42,563 bases of DNA from Streptomyces cellulosae. GTDB taxonomy: Bacteria > Actinomycetota > Actinomycetes > Streptomycetales > Streptomycetaceae. Location of the stretch: contig NZ_JOEV01000056.1 of NCBI RefSeq assembly GCF_000721105.1, forward strand, positions 1 to 42,563, in the 5' to 3' direction. Every line of letters begins with the position of its first letter. The stretch's first letter is position 1. The notes under the pieces are model-generated. The model worked only from the letters and a program-made list of their open reading frames with translations. It did not search any database and was not told where the DNA came from. Shown piece by piece: positions 7,662 through 15,129 of this stretch. The translations under genes and the position numbers were made by a program.

Positions 7662-8063
7662 TCAGGACGTGCAGAGGCTCGCCTTCAGCGCGGCGTTGAT
7701 GGCCTTGGCCTCAGCGTCGGTCACCTCATGGTTGGAGGTGGAGAACCGGGCCTTGGCGGTCTGGTCTGCGTTGCCGCCGCCGGTGATGGTGGAGCACTGG
7801 TTGCGGGCGTTGTCGATGGCCTTGTCCTCGTCGGTGACGAGCGCGGGGTTGACGGCCTTGAGGACTTCGATGAGCGCGGTGCGGGTGGCGGCGTCCGGCT
7901 TCGGCGGGATGCCGGCGGCCTTCTCTGCGTCGCTGTTGTCCACGGTCTTGGTCGCCTTCGGCGTGCTGGCTTTGGCGTCGCTGCTGTCGTCGCTGCTGCT
8001 GCAGCCGACGAGGGCGACGGCGAGCGCGGCGGTGATGGCCGCGATGGTGATGCGGATACGCAT
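7662..8063 (-). CDS. secreted lipoprotein, possible superinfection-exclusion factor
   Basis: This is a 133-residue protein. The ATG at 8061-8063 has GGGGGG just upstream. The signal peptide is MRIRITIAAITAALAVALVG and the lipobox is LVGC with Cys at about residue 21, followed by a Ser/Asp linker. The mature domain is helical and has two further Cys (near NQCSTITG and the terminal LCTS) that could form a disulfide. A terminator-like hairpin at 8119-8153 separates it from the upstream gene, so it probably has its own promoter. Prophage lipoproteins often block superinfecting phages at the surface, but nothing in the sequence proves that here. Confidence 0.85.
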   Translation of the reverse strand: MRIRITIAAITAALAVALVGCSSSDDSSDAKASTPKATKTVDNSDAEKAAGIPPKPDAATRTALIEVLKAVNPALVTDEDKAIDNARNQCSTITGGGNADQTAKARFSTSNHEVTDAEAKAINAALKASLCTS

Positions 8064-8118
8064 GTTCCCCCCTGGTGCGTGGTGCTGAGGGGACATCATG
8101 CACCAACCACACACATGG

Positions 8119-8153
8119 CGAAGTCCCAGCCGGGGGGATTGGCTGGGACTTCG
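8119..8153 (-). terminator. 13-bp perfect hairpin terminator
   Basis: The arms CGAAGTCCCAGCC and GGCTGGGACTTCG pair perfectly around a 9-nt loop. It lies downstream of the HTH gene at 8223-8423 on the minus strand and upstream of the lipoprotein. There is no U-tract, as is common in Streptomyces terminators. It should insulate the lipoprotein gene from the transfer-like operon. Confidence 0.75.
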
Positions 8154-8222
8154 TATGCGTCTGTGGTGCCGGTTGAGGGCACAGTTGTACACCCGGATCG
8201 TCACACAGCGTCTGACCTGCGG

Positions 8223-8423
8223 TCAAGCGGACTGGCGTTCCTGCCGTTTGGCGGCGAGCGCGGCGACGTCGGGGACGGCGTAGTAGGGGTGCCGGTCGGT
8301 GCCACCGGATCGCTTCAGCTGGTCTCGGTAGACGAGGTTGCGGAGGGCGCCCAGGGTGATGCCGAGCATGCGCGCGGTCTGGTGGGCGGTGAGGTGGCCG
8401 GGCCTGAGGTTCTGCGACTCCAT
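8223..8423 (-). CDS. MerR/AlpA-type helix-turn-helix protein, possible excisionase
   Basis: This is a 66-residue protein starting at the ATG at 8421-8423 behind GGGGG. HLTAHQTARMLGITLGALRN is a clear MerR/excisionase-type helix-turn-helix (residues about 10-29), and HPYYAVPDVAALAAKR is the wing and terminal helix. AlpA-like proteins of this size act as excisionases or as small transcription factors. No other excisionase candidate sits next to the integrase, so this could be Xis encoded far away. A regulator of the transfer-like operon is equally possible. Confidence 0.75.
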   Translation of the reverse strand: MESQNLRPGHLTAHQTARMLGITLGALRNLVYRDQLKRSGGTDRHPYYAVPDVAALAAKRQERQSA

Positions 8424-8438
8424 GCCCCCATGATGTGG

Positions 8439-8648
8439 CTACGGCTGCTGTTTCTCGCGGTAGTCCGGGGCGGTGAACTCGTCGACTTCGCCGTGCCAGT
8501 TCGTGCCTTGGCAGCGGGAGCACGGCGGCACGATCATCAACAGCGTGCACTCCTCGGCGCTGAAGAGGCGCTGCGCGCCGCAGGTACCGCACCAGTGCGG
8601 GTGAGTCGGGCGTGGGTCGCCGCACCCGTCGCCTGGTCGTCCAGCCAT
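8439..8648 (-). CDS. small zinc-ribbon protein
   Basis: This is a 69-residue protein. The second of two adjacent ATGs (8646-8648) has the better spacing to GGAGGA. WCGTCGAQ and PPCSRCQG give two CxxC knuckles about 27 residues apart, so a structural zinc ribbon is likely. Function is unknown. It lies between the HTH gene (15 bases away) and the repeat-rich gap behind the translocase gene. Confidence 0.65.
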   Translation of the reverse strand: MAGRPGDGCGDPRPTHPHWCGTCGAQRLFSAEECTLLMIVPPCSRCQGTNWHGEVDEFTAPDYREKQQP

Positions 8649-8801
8649 CATTCCTCCAGTCTCTGCGACTCCATGGCCCCATGATGCGGCAGTGGTGTCG
8701 GGCACGGGGCGTCTCGGCGAGGCCCGTTTCGGCGCTCTACACGCCCCTGAGGGTGGGGCCCGAAACTCGAAACTTGGCAGCTCAGGCCCGATATCGGGGG
8801 C

Positions 8802-8854
8802 GAAACCGGTTTCAGATCAAGGTGAAACCACAGGCTTGATCCGAAACCGGCTTC
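8802..8854. repeat. 20-bp imperfect inverted repeat with GAAAC motifs, 3' of the translocase gene
   Basis: Arms 8802-8821 and 8835-8854 match at 18 of 20 positions around a 13-nt spacer. The gap 8649-8860 holds no gene. It also carries CGAAAC at 8761, 8768, 8801 and 8842, TGAAAC at 8823 and an inverted copy (GTTTCG) at 8726. The region begins 7 bases after the translocase stop. It could be a terminator for that gene. It could also be a TraB-type recognition locus (clt), which in Streptomyces plasmids lies close to traB and contains short direct repeats. Confidence 0.6.
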
Positions 8855-8860
8855 GGGCCT

Positions 8861-10969
8861 CTATTCGCCGTCCTCGGCGGCCGGGAGATCCGCGTAGCGC
8901 AGGCCCTTGGCGCCGCCGCAGCAATCGCGGATGGTCAGCTGCTTCGTGGCGACCTTGAAGGGCTTCAGGGCCGTGCTGAGCGCCGTGGACGCGGCGGCGG
9001 CGTCCATCTCCAGCCACGGCTTGTACAGGTCGGGCCGATAGGCGGCGAGGGCCTCGACGAGCCGGTGCGAGTGCACAGCCTCGGTTCCGTCCGGCCAGAT
9101 CGCGCGGACGTGGTCGACGACCGTCTCGACGTCCAGCTCCTCGACCTGGGCGCCGACGGCTTGCCCGGTGAGGGTGCCGGCCGCCGTGCGCAGTGCGAGG
9201 GCCCGCTTGCCGATGTCCTCTGCCTCCGTCTGCTTGATGAACGCGGCGCGGACAGTGATGCCTTCGCGGCCGCGGGCGAGGATGCCGGTGCCCTGCTCGT
9301 CGATGCTGATGTCGGTGGCGCGCAGCCCGCGGTCGTAGGCGCCCGTACCGAGGACGTTGTTGTTGGCCCGCCAGTCCATGACGGCCAGGCACAGGCGGGT
9401 ACCGACGCTGCTGGAGACGGAGGACGGCAGGGACGGAGCGTCGGGGTTCTGGGTGAGCAGGATGAGGATGATGCCGTAGGCGCGGCCCTTCTTGATCAGA
9501 CGGGTGGCAAGGGCTGCGGCCTCTTCCTTGTAGTCGGCGTGGGTGAACAGCTCCTGGACCTCGTCGATGACGATGACGCGCGGGCCGAGGTTCTGCTCGG
9601 GGTACTTCTCGGCGAGGGCGCGGGTGACGCGGCGCCCGTCGGGGACCTCGCTGGCGGGCAGGCCTTTGATGAACTTGGCACGTCGCTGGTACTCGGCGAT
9701 CCCGGACCGCATCCCGGCGAGGCCGGCCTCCAGGTCCTCGTCTTCGTCGCCGGATACGTAGCGGTGGCAGATCGGCTTGACCGAGTCGAGGTCGCCGGAT
9801 CCCTTGAGTTCGTAGATCCACAGTTCGGCGGTGGGATCGAGCGCGACGCCGAGGACGATGGCGAGCGCGCACGAGGTCTTGCCGGAGCCGGGGATGCCTC
9901 CGACCAGCAGGTTCGAGTACATGAGGGTGATGTCGATGAGGTTGCCGCGCGGGTCGAAGCCGTAGGGCAGGGGCTCGTACACGTCGGCTTGGCCGTCCTT
10001 CATGAGCGGCCACAGTCGGCGGGCGGCCTTGGCGGGGTCGCGCTGGGCGACCCACAGGACCAGGCGGCCGGGGTGGGCGGTGCGGTCGGCCTCGGGCCAC
10101 ACCGTGCTGATGGGCCGGCGCATGGCGGCAGCGAGCGCGGAACGCTTCTCCAGGACGGCGGTCGCCTCGACGCCCGGGGGAAGGTCGACCTCCGCGCGCC
10201 AGCCGGGCCCGTCGCGCATGACCTCGGAGGCGAACTCGACGCCACGGCGCCCCTTCTTGCCCTCGATGCCGATCGCGGCGAGCGCCTCGAACACTTCGGT
10301 CGAGTCGAGGCGGCGCAAGACGTTGGTGGCGACGTAGCGGGTGATGAGGGGCTTGTCGCCCTTCTTACCGGCCAGACCGGCGAGCGCGGCCGCCGTGACA
10401 ACCCCGGTGATGGTCCAGCCGGGGACGAGGAACGAGCTGACCAGGGTGGTGATGCCGGTGGCCGTGGCGACCGCCAGGGAGGCGATACGGCGCGGGCGGA
10501 CGCGGCGGGAGTGCTCGCGCGAGAGGGAGAGCCAGGCCTCGATGTCGGCGGAGGCGGCGGCCTTGGCCTCGACGGGCCGGGCCTCGGTGTCGGCAACCCA
10601 CTTGCCCCAGCGCACGACCAGCCGGCCTGTGCCGCGAGGGGCGCGCAGCAGCAGACGGGCGAGGTAGACGGGCGCCCGGACGGTGTGGAAGGCGGCGACG
10701 TGTGCGTAGTAGGAGACCGTCCAGCGGGTGGCGTCGATGAACTCGGCGGCGTTGCGCAGGAACGTCGGGATGACGGGCGGCGCCTCGGCGAGGTACGCCT
10801 GCTTCTCGGCGATCCACGTCCCGGCGGGCGCGGCCTGCTCGGGCGGGTCGACGGGCCGGGGCTCAGCGTTGGCGACGACGTCGATGATGGTCTCGGTCAG
10901 GGTGTCGGCGGCGTCCTCGATGGGCGCCAGGGGCGTGGGCTTGTGGAGCTGTACGACGTTGTCGGTCAT
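8861..10969 (-). CDS. FtsK/SpoIIIE-family DNA translocase, TraB-like
   Basis: This is a 702-residue protein with an ATG at 10967-10969 behind GGAGAGCCC. The N-terminal half has a membrane-prone region at about residues 163-200 (a SLAVATATGITTLVSSFLVP stretch and an Ala-rich one). The motor has Walker A LLVGGIPGSGKTS at about 354-366, Walker B RVIVIDEVQ at about 464-472, and ILLTQNPDAPSLPSS after it. The C-terminal ~70 residues look like a winged helix that could read DNA. The layout fits the hexameric TraB motors that move double-stranded DNA between Streptomyces cells, and the FtsK-like proteins annotated in some Streptomyces phages. The neighbours at 11.6-13.5 kb are Spd-like membrane proteins, which favours a transfer or spread role. 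Confidence 0.88.
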   Translation of the reverse strand: MTDNVVQLHKPTPLAPIEDAADTLTETIIDVVANAEPRPVDPPEQAAPAGTWIAEKQAYLAEAPPVIPTFLRNAAEFIDATRWTVSYYAHVAAFHTVRAPVYLARLLLRAPRGTGRLVVRWGKWVADTEARPVEAKAAASADIEAWLSLSREHSRRVRPRRIASLAVATATGITTLVSSFLVPGWTITGVVTAAALAGLAGKKGDKPLITRYVATNVLRRLDSTEVFEALAAIGIEGKKGRRGVEFASEVMRDGPGWRAEVDLPPGVEATAVLEKRSALAAAMRRPISTVWPEADRTAHPGRLVLWVAQRDPAKAARRLWPLMKDGQADVYEPLPYGFDPRGNLIDITLMYSNLLVGGIPGSGKTSCALAIVLGVALDPTAELWIYELKGSGDLDSVKPICHRYVSGDEDEDLEAGLAGMRSGIAEYQRRAKFIKGLPASEVPDGRRVTRALAEKYPEQNLGPRVIVIDEVQELFTHADYKEEAAALATRLIKKGRAYGIILILLTQNPDAPSLPSSVSSSVGTRLCLAVMDWRANNNVLGTGAYDRGLRATDISIDEQGTGILARGREGITVRAAFIKQTEAEDIGKRALALRTAAGTLTGQAVGAQVEELDVETVVDHVRAIWPDGTEAVHSHRLVEALAAYRPDLYKPWLEMDAAAASTALSTALKPFKVATKQLTIRDCCGGAKGLRYADLPAAEDGE

Positions 10970-11005
10970 CCTGGGCTCTCCGGTCGTTCTGTTGGGCGGT
11001 CCGGG

Positions 11006-11049
11006 CCCGGGGACGGCGGGCTGCTTGGCGGTAGGACGCCGTCCCCGGG
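11006..11049 (-). terminator. 12-bp hairpin before the translocase gene
   Basis: Arms CCCGGGGACGGC (11006-11017) and GCCGTCCCCGGG (11038-11049) pair perfectly around a 20-nt loop. The hairpin fills the gap between the gene at 11056-11391 and the translocase start. It may attenuate translocase expression from the upstream operon, implying a separate internal promoter or low constitutive read-through. Confidence 0.65.
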
Positions 11050-11055
11050 GTGTAG

Positions 11056-11391
11056 CTACTGGTAGCGGCGCAACTCCCGCTCGACGCGGCGGGCGGCGGC
11101 CTCCTGGTCGTGCATCTCCCGGCGGGCGTTGCTGCGTTCCTTGCCGCTGCTGGTGCGCATGGCCGTCTTCGCGGTCGCGGCGGCGTTGCGGGCCTCACTG
11201 AGCCTCTTCTGCAGGGCCTGGACCTCGCGGGCGCCCCGGTCGGCGGCCCGCTCCTCGATCCGGTCCATCTCCCGCTTGACATTGGGGTCGATGGTGTCGG
11301 CGTTGCGGTCACCGGCCAGCGACTGCTTGCCGGCCTTGATGGCGAGCCAGGCGATGCGGCGCTTTTCGGCTCCGGTGTACGAGCTGGGCAT
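11056..11391 (-). CDS. hypothetical basic coiled-coil protein
   Basis: This is a 111-residue protein with an ATG at 11389-11391 and a GGAGGAC ribosome site. MPSSYTGAEKRRIAWLAIKA is followed by a strongly charged helix with many Arg, Glu and Ala (ADRGAREVQALQKRLSEARN) out to the C-terminus. A long coiled coil is likely. It has no catalytic motif. It precedes the translocase in the same transcription direction and may be an accessory of the transfer-like cluster. Confidence 0.72.
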   Translation of the reverse strand: MPSSYTGAEKRRIAWLAIKAGKQSLAGDRNADTIDPNVKREMDRIEERAADRGAREVQALQKRLSEARNAAATAKTAMRTSSGKERSNARREMHDQEAAARRVERELRRYQ

Positions 11392-11394
11392 GGG

Positions 11395-11616
11395 TCAGTC
11401 CTCCGTGGGGTCGCCGAGGTTGGACTCGGGCAGGGCTTCGGCGATGGCGGTGTAGCTGCGGGCGACGTCGGCCCACAGGGCGCCGGCCGCGGCGAGCGGG
11501 GCGGCCTGGTTCCTGCGGTCGTCGCTGTGGGCGGCGTCCTCGGCGTCCTCGGCGAGGCTGGCGGCCCTGCTGACGGCGTTGAAGGCCAAGCGGATGTACT
11601 GGTCGTGAGTGTTCAC
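11395..11616 (-). CDS. hypothetical helical protein, 73 residues
   Basis: The GTG at 11614-11616 is preceded by AGAGAGGACACCC. The product (MNTHDQYIRLAFNAVSRAAS onward) is Ala-rich and helical with an acidic C-terminus (ALPESNLGDPTED). It ends three bases before the next gene starts, so the two are translated as a pair. No family is recognised; it belongs to the small-gene cluster around the translocase. Confidence 0.68.
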   Translation of the reverse strand: MNTHDQYIRLAFNAVSRAASLAEDAEDAAHSDDRRNQAAPLAAAGALWADVARSYTAIAEALPESNLGDPTED

Positions 11617-11645
11617 GGGTGTCCTCTCTGGGACGGTCGGGCTGG

Positions 11646-11978
11646 TCAGCGGCCCTTGAGGTACTCGCGCCACATGGAGCGCAGGACGAGCAGGCAGGCC
11701 GTCGCGCAGGTGCCGCCGATCGCGACGGCGACCGAGGCCAGGGCGAACGCGATGGCGAGGACGCTGGCCGCGCCGGCGCCGACGATGGCGAGACCACCGA
11801 TCGTGAGCCACTTCTTCGCGTCGAACTGGGGCTGCGCCTGGTGCTGGCAGCCCTGCTGCTGCGGCTGCTGCTGCGCCGTCTTGGCCAGCTCGACGGCGGC
11901 GAGCGCGATCTGTACGACGGCCGAGTTCACCGCAGCCTCCTGGGCAGCGGCCTCCGCCTTGGCGAGGGCGTCGCTCAT
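11646..11978 (-). CDS. two-pass membrane protein of the Spd-like cluster
   Basis: This is a 110-residue protein. The ATG at 11976-11978 overlaps the stop of the preceding micro-gene. An Ala-rich helix and a Gln-rich linker (KTAQQQPQQQGCQHQAQPQ) lead into two hydrophobic segments at about 61-80 (WLTIGGLAIVGAGAASVLAI) and 81-101, then a basic end (MWREYLKGR). Small membrane proteins like this accompany TraB in Streptomyces plasmids, where Spd proteins support spread through mycelium. The resemblance is in size, topology and context, not a proven family match. Confidence 0.72.
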   Translation of the reverse strand: MSDALAKAEAAAQEAAVNSAVVQIALAAVELAKTAQQQPQQQGCQHQAQPQFDAKKWLTIGGLAIVGAGAASVLAIAFALASVAVAIGGTCATACLLVLRSMWREYLKGR

Positions 11979-12151
11979 GATGCCCACCCCCGGACACGGC
12001 GGCTGATGCGCGGCCACAGGGTGACGCCGGCGGCGAAAGCGAGGACGGCGGGCTGCGACACGAGCGGGGCGACGACGGCCAGGACGACGGTGAGGAGAGC
12101 CGGGTAGGCGACGAGCAGACCGAGGACGGCTCCGAAGATGAGGCGCATCAT
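11975..12151 (-). CDS. 58-residue membrane protein, Spd-like cluster
   Basis: The gene is short and easily missed. The ATG at 12149-12151 overlaps the stop of the DUF2637 gene by 4 bases. Its own TGA at 11975-11977 overlaps the next ATG by 2 bases. The product is MMRLIFGAVLGLLVAYPALL followed by TVVLAVVAPLVSQPAVLAFA and a basic tail ending RRVRGWAS. It thus has two hydrophobic segments. Tight coupling on both sides says it is expressed with the DUF2637 protein and the two-pass protein downstream. Confidence 0.75.
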   Translation of the reverse strand: MMRLIFGAVLGLLVAYPALLTVVLAVVAPLVSQPAVLAFAAGVTLWPRISRRVRGWAS

Positions 12152-13287
12152 GCGTATCCGCCCTCCATCGGTGTGGCCGGGGTTTCCGGCTGGGGCTTCT
12201 TCGCGGCCCTCGACAGGGCGGTGCGGATGTACGGCTCGTCGACGACCAGGCGCCGGTGGGCCTCCAGGTGCTCGGCGATCGCGCGGGGTGATGCGTCCTC
12301 GCCGAGGACTGATGCGGCTTCCTCGACAGCGCCCTGCAGATTCACGGCTGGCAGGGCGTTGACCTGCTGATGCGCGGGCGCATCAGGTCGGTCGACCTCG
12401 TACTCCGGGGCCCGCTGCCCGAGGACCAGGGCGACGGCGACTGCGTCCACGGGCAGGCCATAGGTGCCGAGCAGGGCGGCGAGTTCCGCGGGCGGCGCAT
12501 CAGGTCGCGCATCGTGTGCGAGGCGAATCGCATCCGCCGGGTCCATCTCGGCGAACCGCTCCCGCAGCACCTCCGTGGCCGTGGCCGTCCGGGGCCGCTC
12601 GGCAGGACTGAGTGACGGCTTGTCACTCTGTCCGCCGTACATCCCGGCGAGGGCCGCATCAGCCCCTTCGCGGACGCGGACACGCTGGACGTCGACCAGG
12701 CCGGCGCCGAGCTCCGCATCCCCTACACCGACGTACCGGGCGAGGCGCCAGTAGCGGCGGACCGCGGCCTTCTGCTTCCGCTTGTCGGGGTGGCCGTCGG
12801 CGACGGCCCGGTTGAACGCCAGCTGTCGGGCGGCGTCCGCGTTGCGGCGCATCACCTCGGCATCCACACCGGTGCGGTAGACGACGATGCTGCGCGCGAT
12901 CAGCCCCAACCCTTCGGCTGCACCGGACATGGCCAGCGGCGTGACCGCGTACACGGCCGCCTCACGGCTGTTGTTGGCGATGGAGACGCCGATGCAGCTG
13001 GCGGACACGGGTGCCACCCACATGCCGGCCCGGACGATGCCGGGCGAGGCCTGGTTGAGCATCGTCCGTCCCAGCATGATCAGGGCCAGGATCAGGGTGA
13101 GGCCCTCACCGGCGGCGACGACGCCGGCCGCGGTTGCCTGCCGGTGGAACTCCGAGACGGCGTTGGAGTAGGTGCCCCATGCTCCGAAGCCGCCGACGAC
13201 GACCATGGCGACGGCCGCAGCGCCGAGGACGATGCCCTGCCCCCAGGTGATGGGGTTGCCGGACGGGAGTTTCGTTTCGGTGCTCAT
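12148..13287 (-). CDS. DUF2637 membrane protein, Spd-like
   Basis: This is a 379-residue protein; the ATG at 13285-13287 overlaps the upstream stop by ATGA. The first ~150 residues carry four hydrophobic segments (starting GIVLGAAAVAMVVVGGFGAW, then GEGLTLILALIMLG, GMWVAPVSASCIGVSIA and a final AVYAVTPLAMSGAAEGLGLI) in the DUF2637 pattern. The rest is soluble, with a possible winged-helix end (ASPRAIAEHLEAHRRLVVDE). DUF2637 proteins are typical of Streptomyces conjugative plasmids and integrative elements, where they are annotated as Spd proteins that help plasmid spread between mycelial compartments. Finding one upstream of a TraB-like motor in a phage genome is notable. Confidence 0.75.
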   Translation of the reverse strand: MSTETKLPSGNPITWGQGIVLGAAAVAMVVVGGFGAWGTYSNAVSEFHRQATAAGVVAAGEGLTLILALIMLGRTMLNQASPGIVRAGMWVAPVSASCIGVSIANNSREAAVYAVTPLAMSGAAEGLGLIARSIVVYRTGVDAEVMRRNADAARQLAFNRAVADGHPDKRKQKAAVRRYWRLARYVGVGDAELGAGLVDVQRVRVREGADAALAGMYGGQSDKPSLSPAERPRTATATEVLRERFAEMDPADAIRLAHDARPDAPPAELAALLGTYGLPVDAVAVALVLGQRAPEYEVDRPDAPAHQQVNALPAVNLQGAVEEAASVLGEDASPRAIAEHLEAHRRLVVDEPYIRTALSRAAKKPQPETPATPMEGGYA

Positions 13288-13511
13288 GACGGCTGCTCCC
13301 CACTGGAGAGCGACTCGGCGCACTTCGGGCAGTCGGGCGGGCACTCCTGCTCGTCGGCGGCCTGCGGACCGAGAGCCCAGCGGACGGCGATGACCGCGAA
13401 GGCCAGCAGGGCGAAGACAGTGGTCCATTCCTGGTCGTGCAGCACGAACTGCGCGACGCACTCGGCGACCAGGAGCGGGAGGACCAGGGCGAGGAACAGG
13501 GGGCGAGTCAC
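13284..13511 (-). CDS. small membrane protein, 75 residues
   Basis: The GTG at 13509-13511 overlaps the upstream stop by GTGA. Two hydrophobic segments are visible: LFLALVLPLLVAECVAQFVL at about 5-24 and VFALLAFAVIAVRWALG at about 32-48. A Cys-containing tail follows (ECPPDCPKCAE), which could bind a metal. It is coupled to the DUF2637 gene downstream. It fits the set of small membrane proteins around plasmid-type spread genes. Function is not known. Confidence 0.72.
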   Translation of the reverse strand: MTRPLFLALVLPLLVAECVAQFVLHDQEWTTVFALLAFAVIAVRWALGPQAADEQECPPDCPKCAESLSSGEQPS

Positions 13512-14113
13512 GACAGCTCACCCCGCTCGTACCAGGCGAAGGGGCGGATGCTGCCAGCGACCTTGAAGACGCGGATGGCCGCGCCAGCCGGGGCGTCGGG
13601 CAGGGCGTACACGCGGCCGCCGGTGAGGGAAGCGAGGAGGCGAGCACCGTGGTGCTCGCAGCCGTCCGCGCCCGCGTTCTGCGCGTCGAGGACGGTGACG
13701 GCGACCGGACCGGCGCACGGTGTGGGGTCGTCGGGGTGGGCGGCCGGGCAGCGGGGCGCCGGAGGCTGGGGGTGGTGCTGCGGTGTGGTGGGCTCGGCGC
13801 CGTGGGCGCGGAGCAGGATGCGCAGGGCTTCGGCGAGGCCGCCGTGGGCCTGGGCGTAGTCGAAGATGTCGCCGCTGTCGACGGTGCCGTAGGTGGCGAG
13901 CATCTGCTGGGCGACGCCGAGGGCGACGTCGAGGTCGCTCGGCTCAACCACGTGGTCGCGGGCGGCGAGGCTGATGGCGCTGTAGGACGGGGAGAACTTC
14001 GCGGCGGCCCGCTCGCGCTGGCCCTTGGCGTAGTCCTCGCGGGCCAGGCGGTGCAGCTCGTCCAGGGACGAGGAACTTGCGGGCGCGTTCGGGCCCGAGA
14101 CATGATCGGTCAT
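13508..14113 (-). CDS. hypothetical protein at head of the transfer-like operon
   Basis: This is a 201-residue protein with an ATG at 14111-14113 behind CAGGAG. The N-terminal 100 residues are helical (DELHRLAREDYAKGQRERAA), the middle is Pro/His-rich, and the C-terminal part is a small alpha/beta segment ending FKVAGSIRPFAWYERGELS. I do not recognise a family. It starts the coupled chain with the Spd-like proteins: its TGA overlaps the next GTG. It may be a soluble accessory of that chain. Confidence 0.72.
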   Translation of the reverse strand: MTDHVSGPNAPASSSSLDELHRLAREDYAKGQRERAAAKFSPSYSAISLAARDHVVEPSDLDVALGVAQQMLATYGTVDSGDIFDYAQAHGGLAEALRILLRAHGAEPTTPQHHPQPPAPRCPAAHPDDPTPCAGPVAVTVLDAQNAGADGCEHHGARLLASLTGGRVYALPDAPAGAAIRVFKVAGSIRPFAWYERGELS

Positions 14114-14212
14114 GCCGACTCCTGCTCTGATCAGGATGTTCGGTAGAGGGTCGGGTGGTGCGATCGCCCTGGGTGCTCCAACACCCGGGAGCTGCTGCCC
14201 GGCCCTCGTGGT

Positions 14213-14461
14213 CTATTCGGTTGTGGAGGCGCCCGGCTTGGGTGCCTTCTTTCGTTTGCGCTCGTCTCGCTTGAGGGCCTGGTCGACGGCCTGCCAGCTG
14301 CGCCCGAGTTCACGAGCGACGTCGGCGACCGTGCCGAGTTCCGCTACGCCTTCACGCAGGGCCTCGGCTCGTCGTGTGGCGGCATCGGATACGAGTCCGT
14401 TCAGCTGCTCCAACAGCGTCTCTTCATCGCGGACCCGGTCCCGCCAGGACTTCGGTTCCAT
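14213..14461 (-). CDS. helix-turn-helix regulator with its own operator
   Basis: This is an 82-residue protein with an ATG at 14459-14461. The C-terminal half contains TVADVARELGRSWQAVDQAL, a clear helix-turn-helix, then a Lys/Arg-rich tail (KRDERKRKKAPKPG). The N-terminal half is an amphipathic helix likely to dimerise. AGGAG lies immediately against the ATG, which is unusual, so translation may be weak or leaderless. A perfect 7-bp inverted repeat lies 13 bases upstream (14474-14493). It probably represses itself and perhaps the Spd-like operon that begins 100 bases downstream. Confidence 0.78.
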   Translation of the reverse strand: MEPKSWRDRVRDEETLLEQLNGLVSDAATRRAEALREGVAELGTVADVARELGRSWQAVDQALKRDERKRKKAPKPGASTTE

Positions 14462-14473
14462 CTCCTAGACGGT

Positions 14474-14493
14474 ATCCAACACCGGGGTTGGAT
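14474..14493. promoter_or_regulatory. perfect inverted repeat operator, ATCCAAC-6-GTTGGAT
   Basis: ATCCAAC (14474-14480) and GTTGGAT (14487-14493) flank 6 bases. It sits between the stop of the gene at 14502 and the start of the HTH gene at 14461. This is the position of an autoregulatory operator. Confidence 0.65.
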
Positions 14494-14501
14494 GCAAGCG
14501 G

Positions 14502-15125
14502 TCACGCCGACCCGGCGGGCTGGTAGTGCAGAAGCAGCAGCAGGTCCTGCTCACCGGCGTACACGGTGCGGCAGCTGCGGCACTCCAGGCGGGACTCGCC
14601 CGCAAGGTGTGTGATGTCGGCGCCGCACACGGTGCCCTGGTCGTCCGTGACGGCGATGCACTGGCCGACGGTCTTGCGCCGGGGCACCGGGTCGCCGACG
14701 ACGTCCCGGGCCCGGGACTCCAGCGCACGCACCTCCCGCGCCAGGTCGCCGGCGGCCGGGTAGTGCTCGGCGATCCAGTCGAGTTCCATCGCCAGCCAGC
14801 GGCAGTCGGCGGCCAGCCCGTCCGGGGGCGGAGCCGAGTGGTGCGGCCAGCGCACCCGCTGCACGTCCACCCGCCAGGAGTGGACGACGGCCGCCATGCC
14901 ACCGCTGCTCATCTCGTCGAGCACGTCTTCGTCGAGGGGCGACTGCGGGCCGGCCGCGCCCTTCGTCGAGACGATCTCGCCCCAGCCGTACCGCCGTGGC
15001 ACCAGGCACTGGACCAACTCGTCGTGCAACGTCGGCAGGTCGGTCAGGCGCTCGGCGAGCTTGACCGTGTCCCTGTGGCACAGCTGTCTGCCGCCCGCCT
15101 CGTTGCCGCACAGTCCGCAGGTCAC
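14502..15125 (-). CDS. hypothetical protein with N- and C-terminal zinc knuckles
   Basis: This is a 207-residue protein. The GTG at 15123-15125 has GGAGG upstream, inside the end of the previous gene. It begins MTCGLCGNEAGGRQLCHRDT, a four-Cys/His knuckle, and ends with a second Cys cluster (VCGADITHL and LECRSCRTVYAGE). The middle is helical with several Trp. Proteins of this plan are common in actinophages, but no function is recognised. A DNA- or RNA-binding role is possible. Confidence 0.75.
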   Translation of the reverse strand: MTCGLCGNEAGGRQLCHRDTVKLAERLTDLPTLHDELVQCLVPRRYGWGEIVSTKGAAGPQSPLDEDVLDEMSSGGMAAVVHSWRVDVQRVRWPHHSAPPPDGLAADCRWLAMELDWIAEHYPAAGDLAREVRALESRARDVVGDPVPRRKTVGQCIAVTDDQGTVCGADITHLAGESRLECRSCRTVYAGEQDLLLLLHYQPAGSA

Positions 15126-15129
15126 TGGT

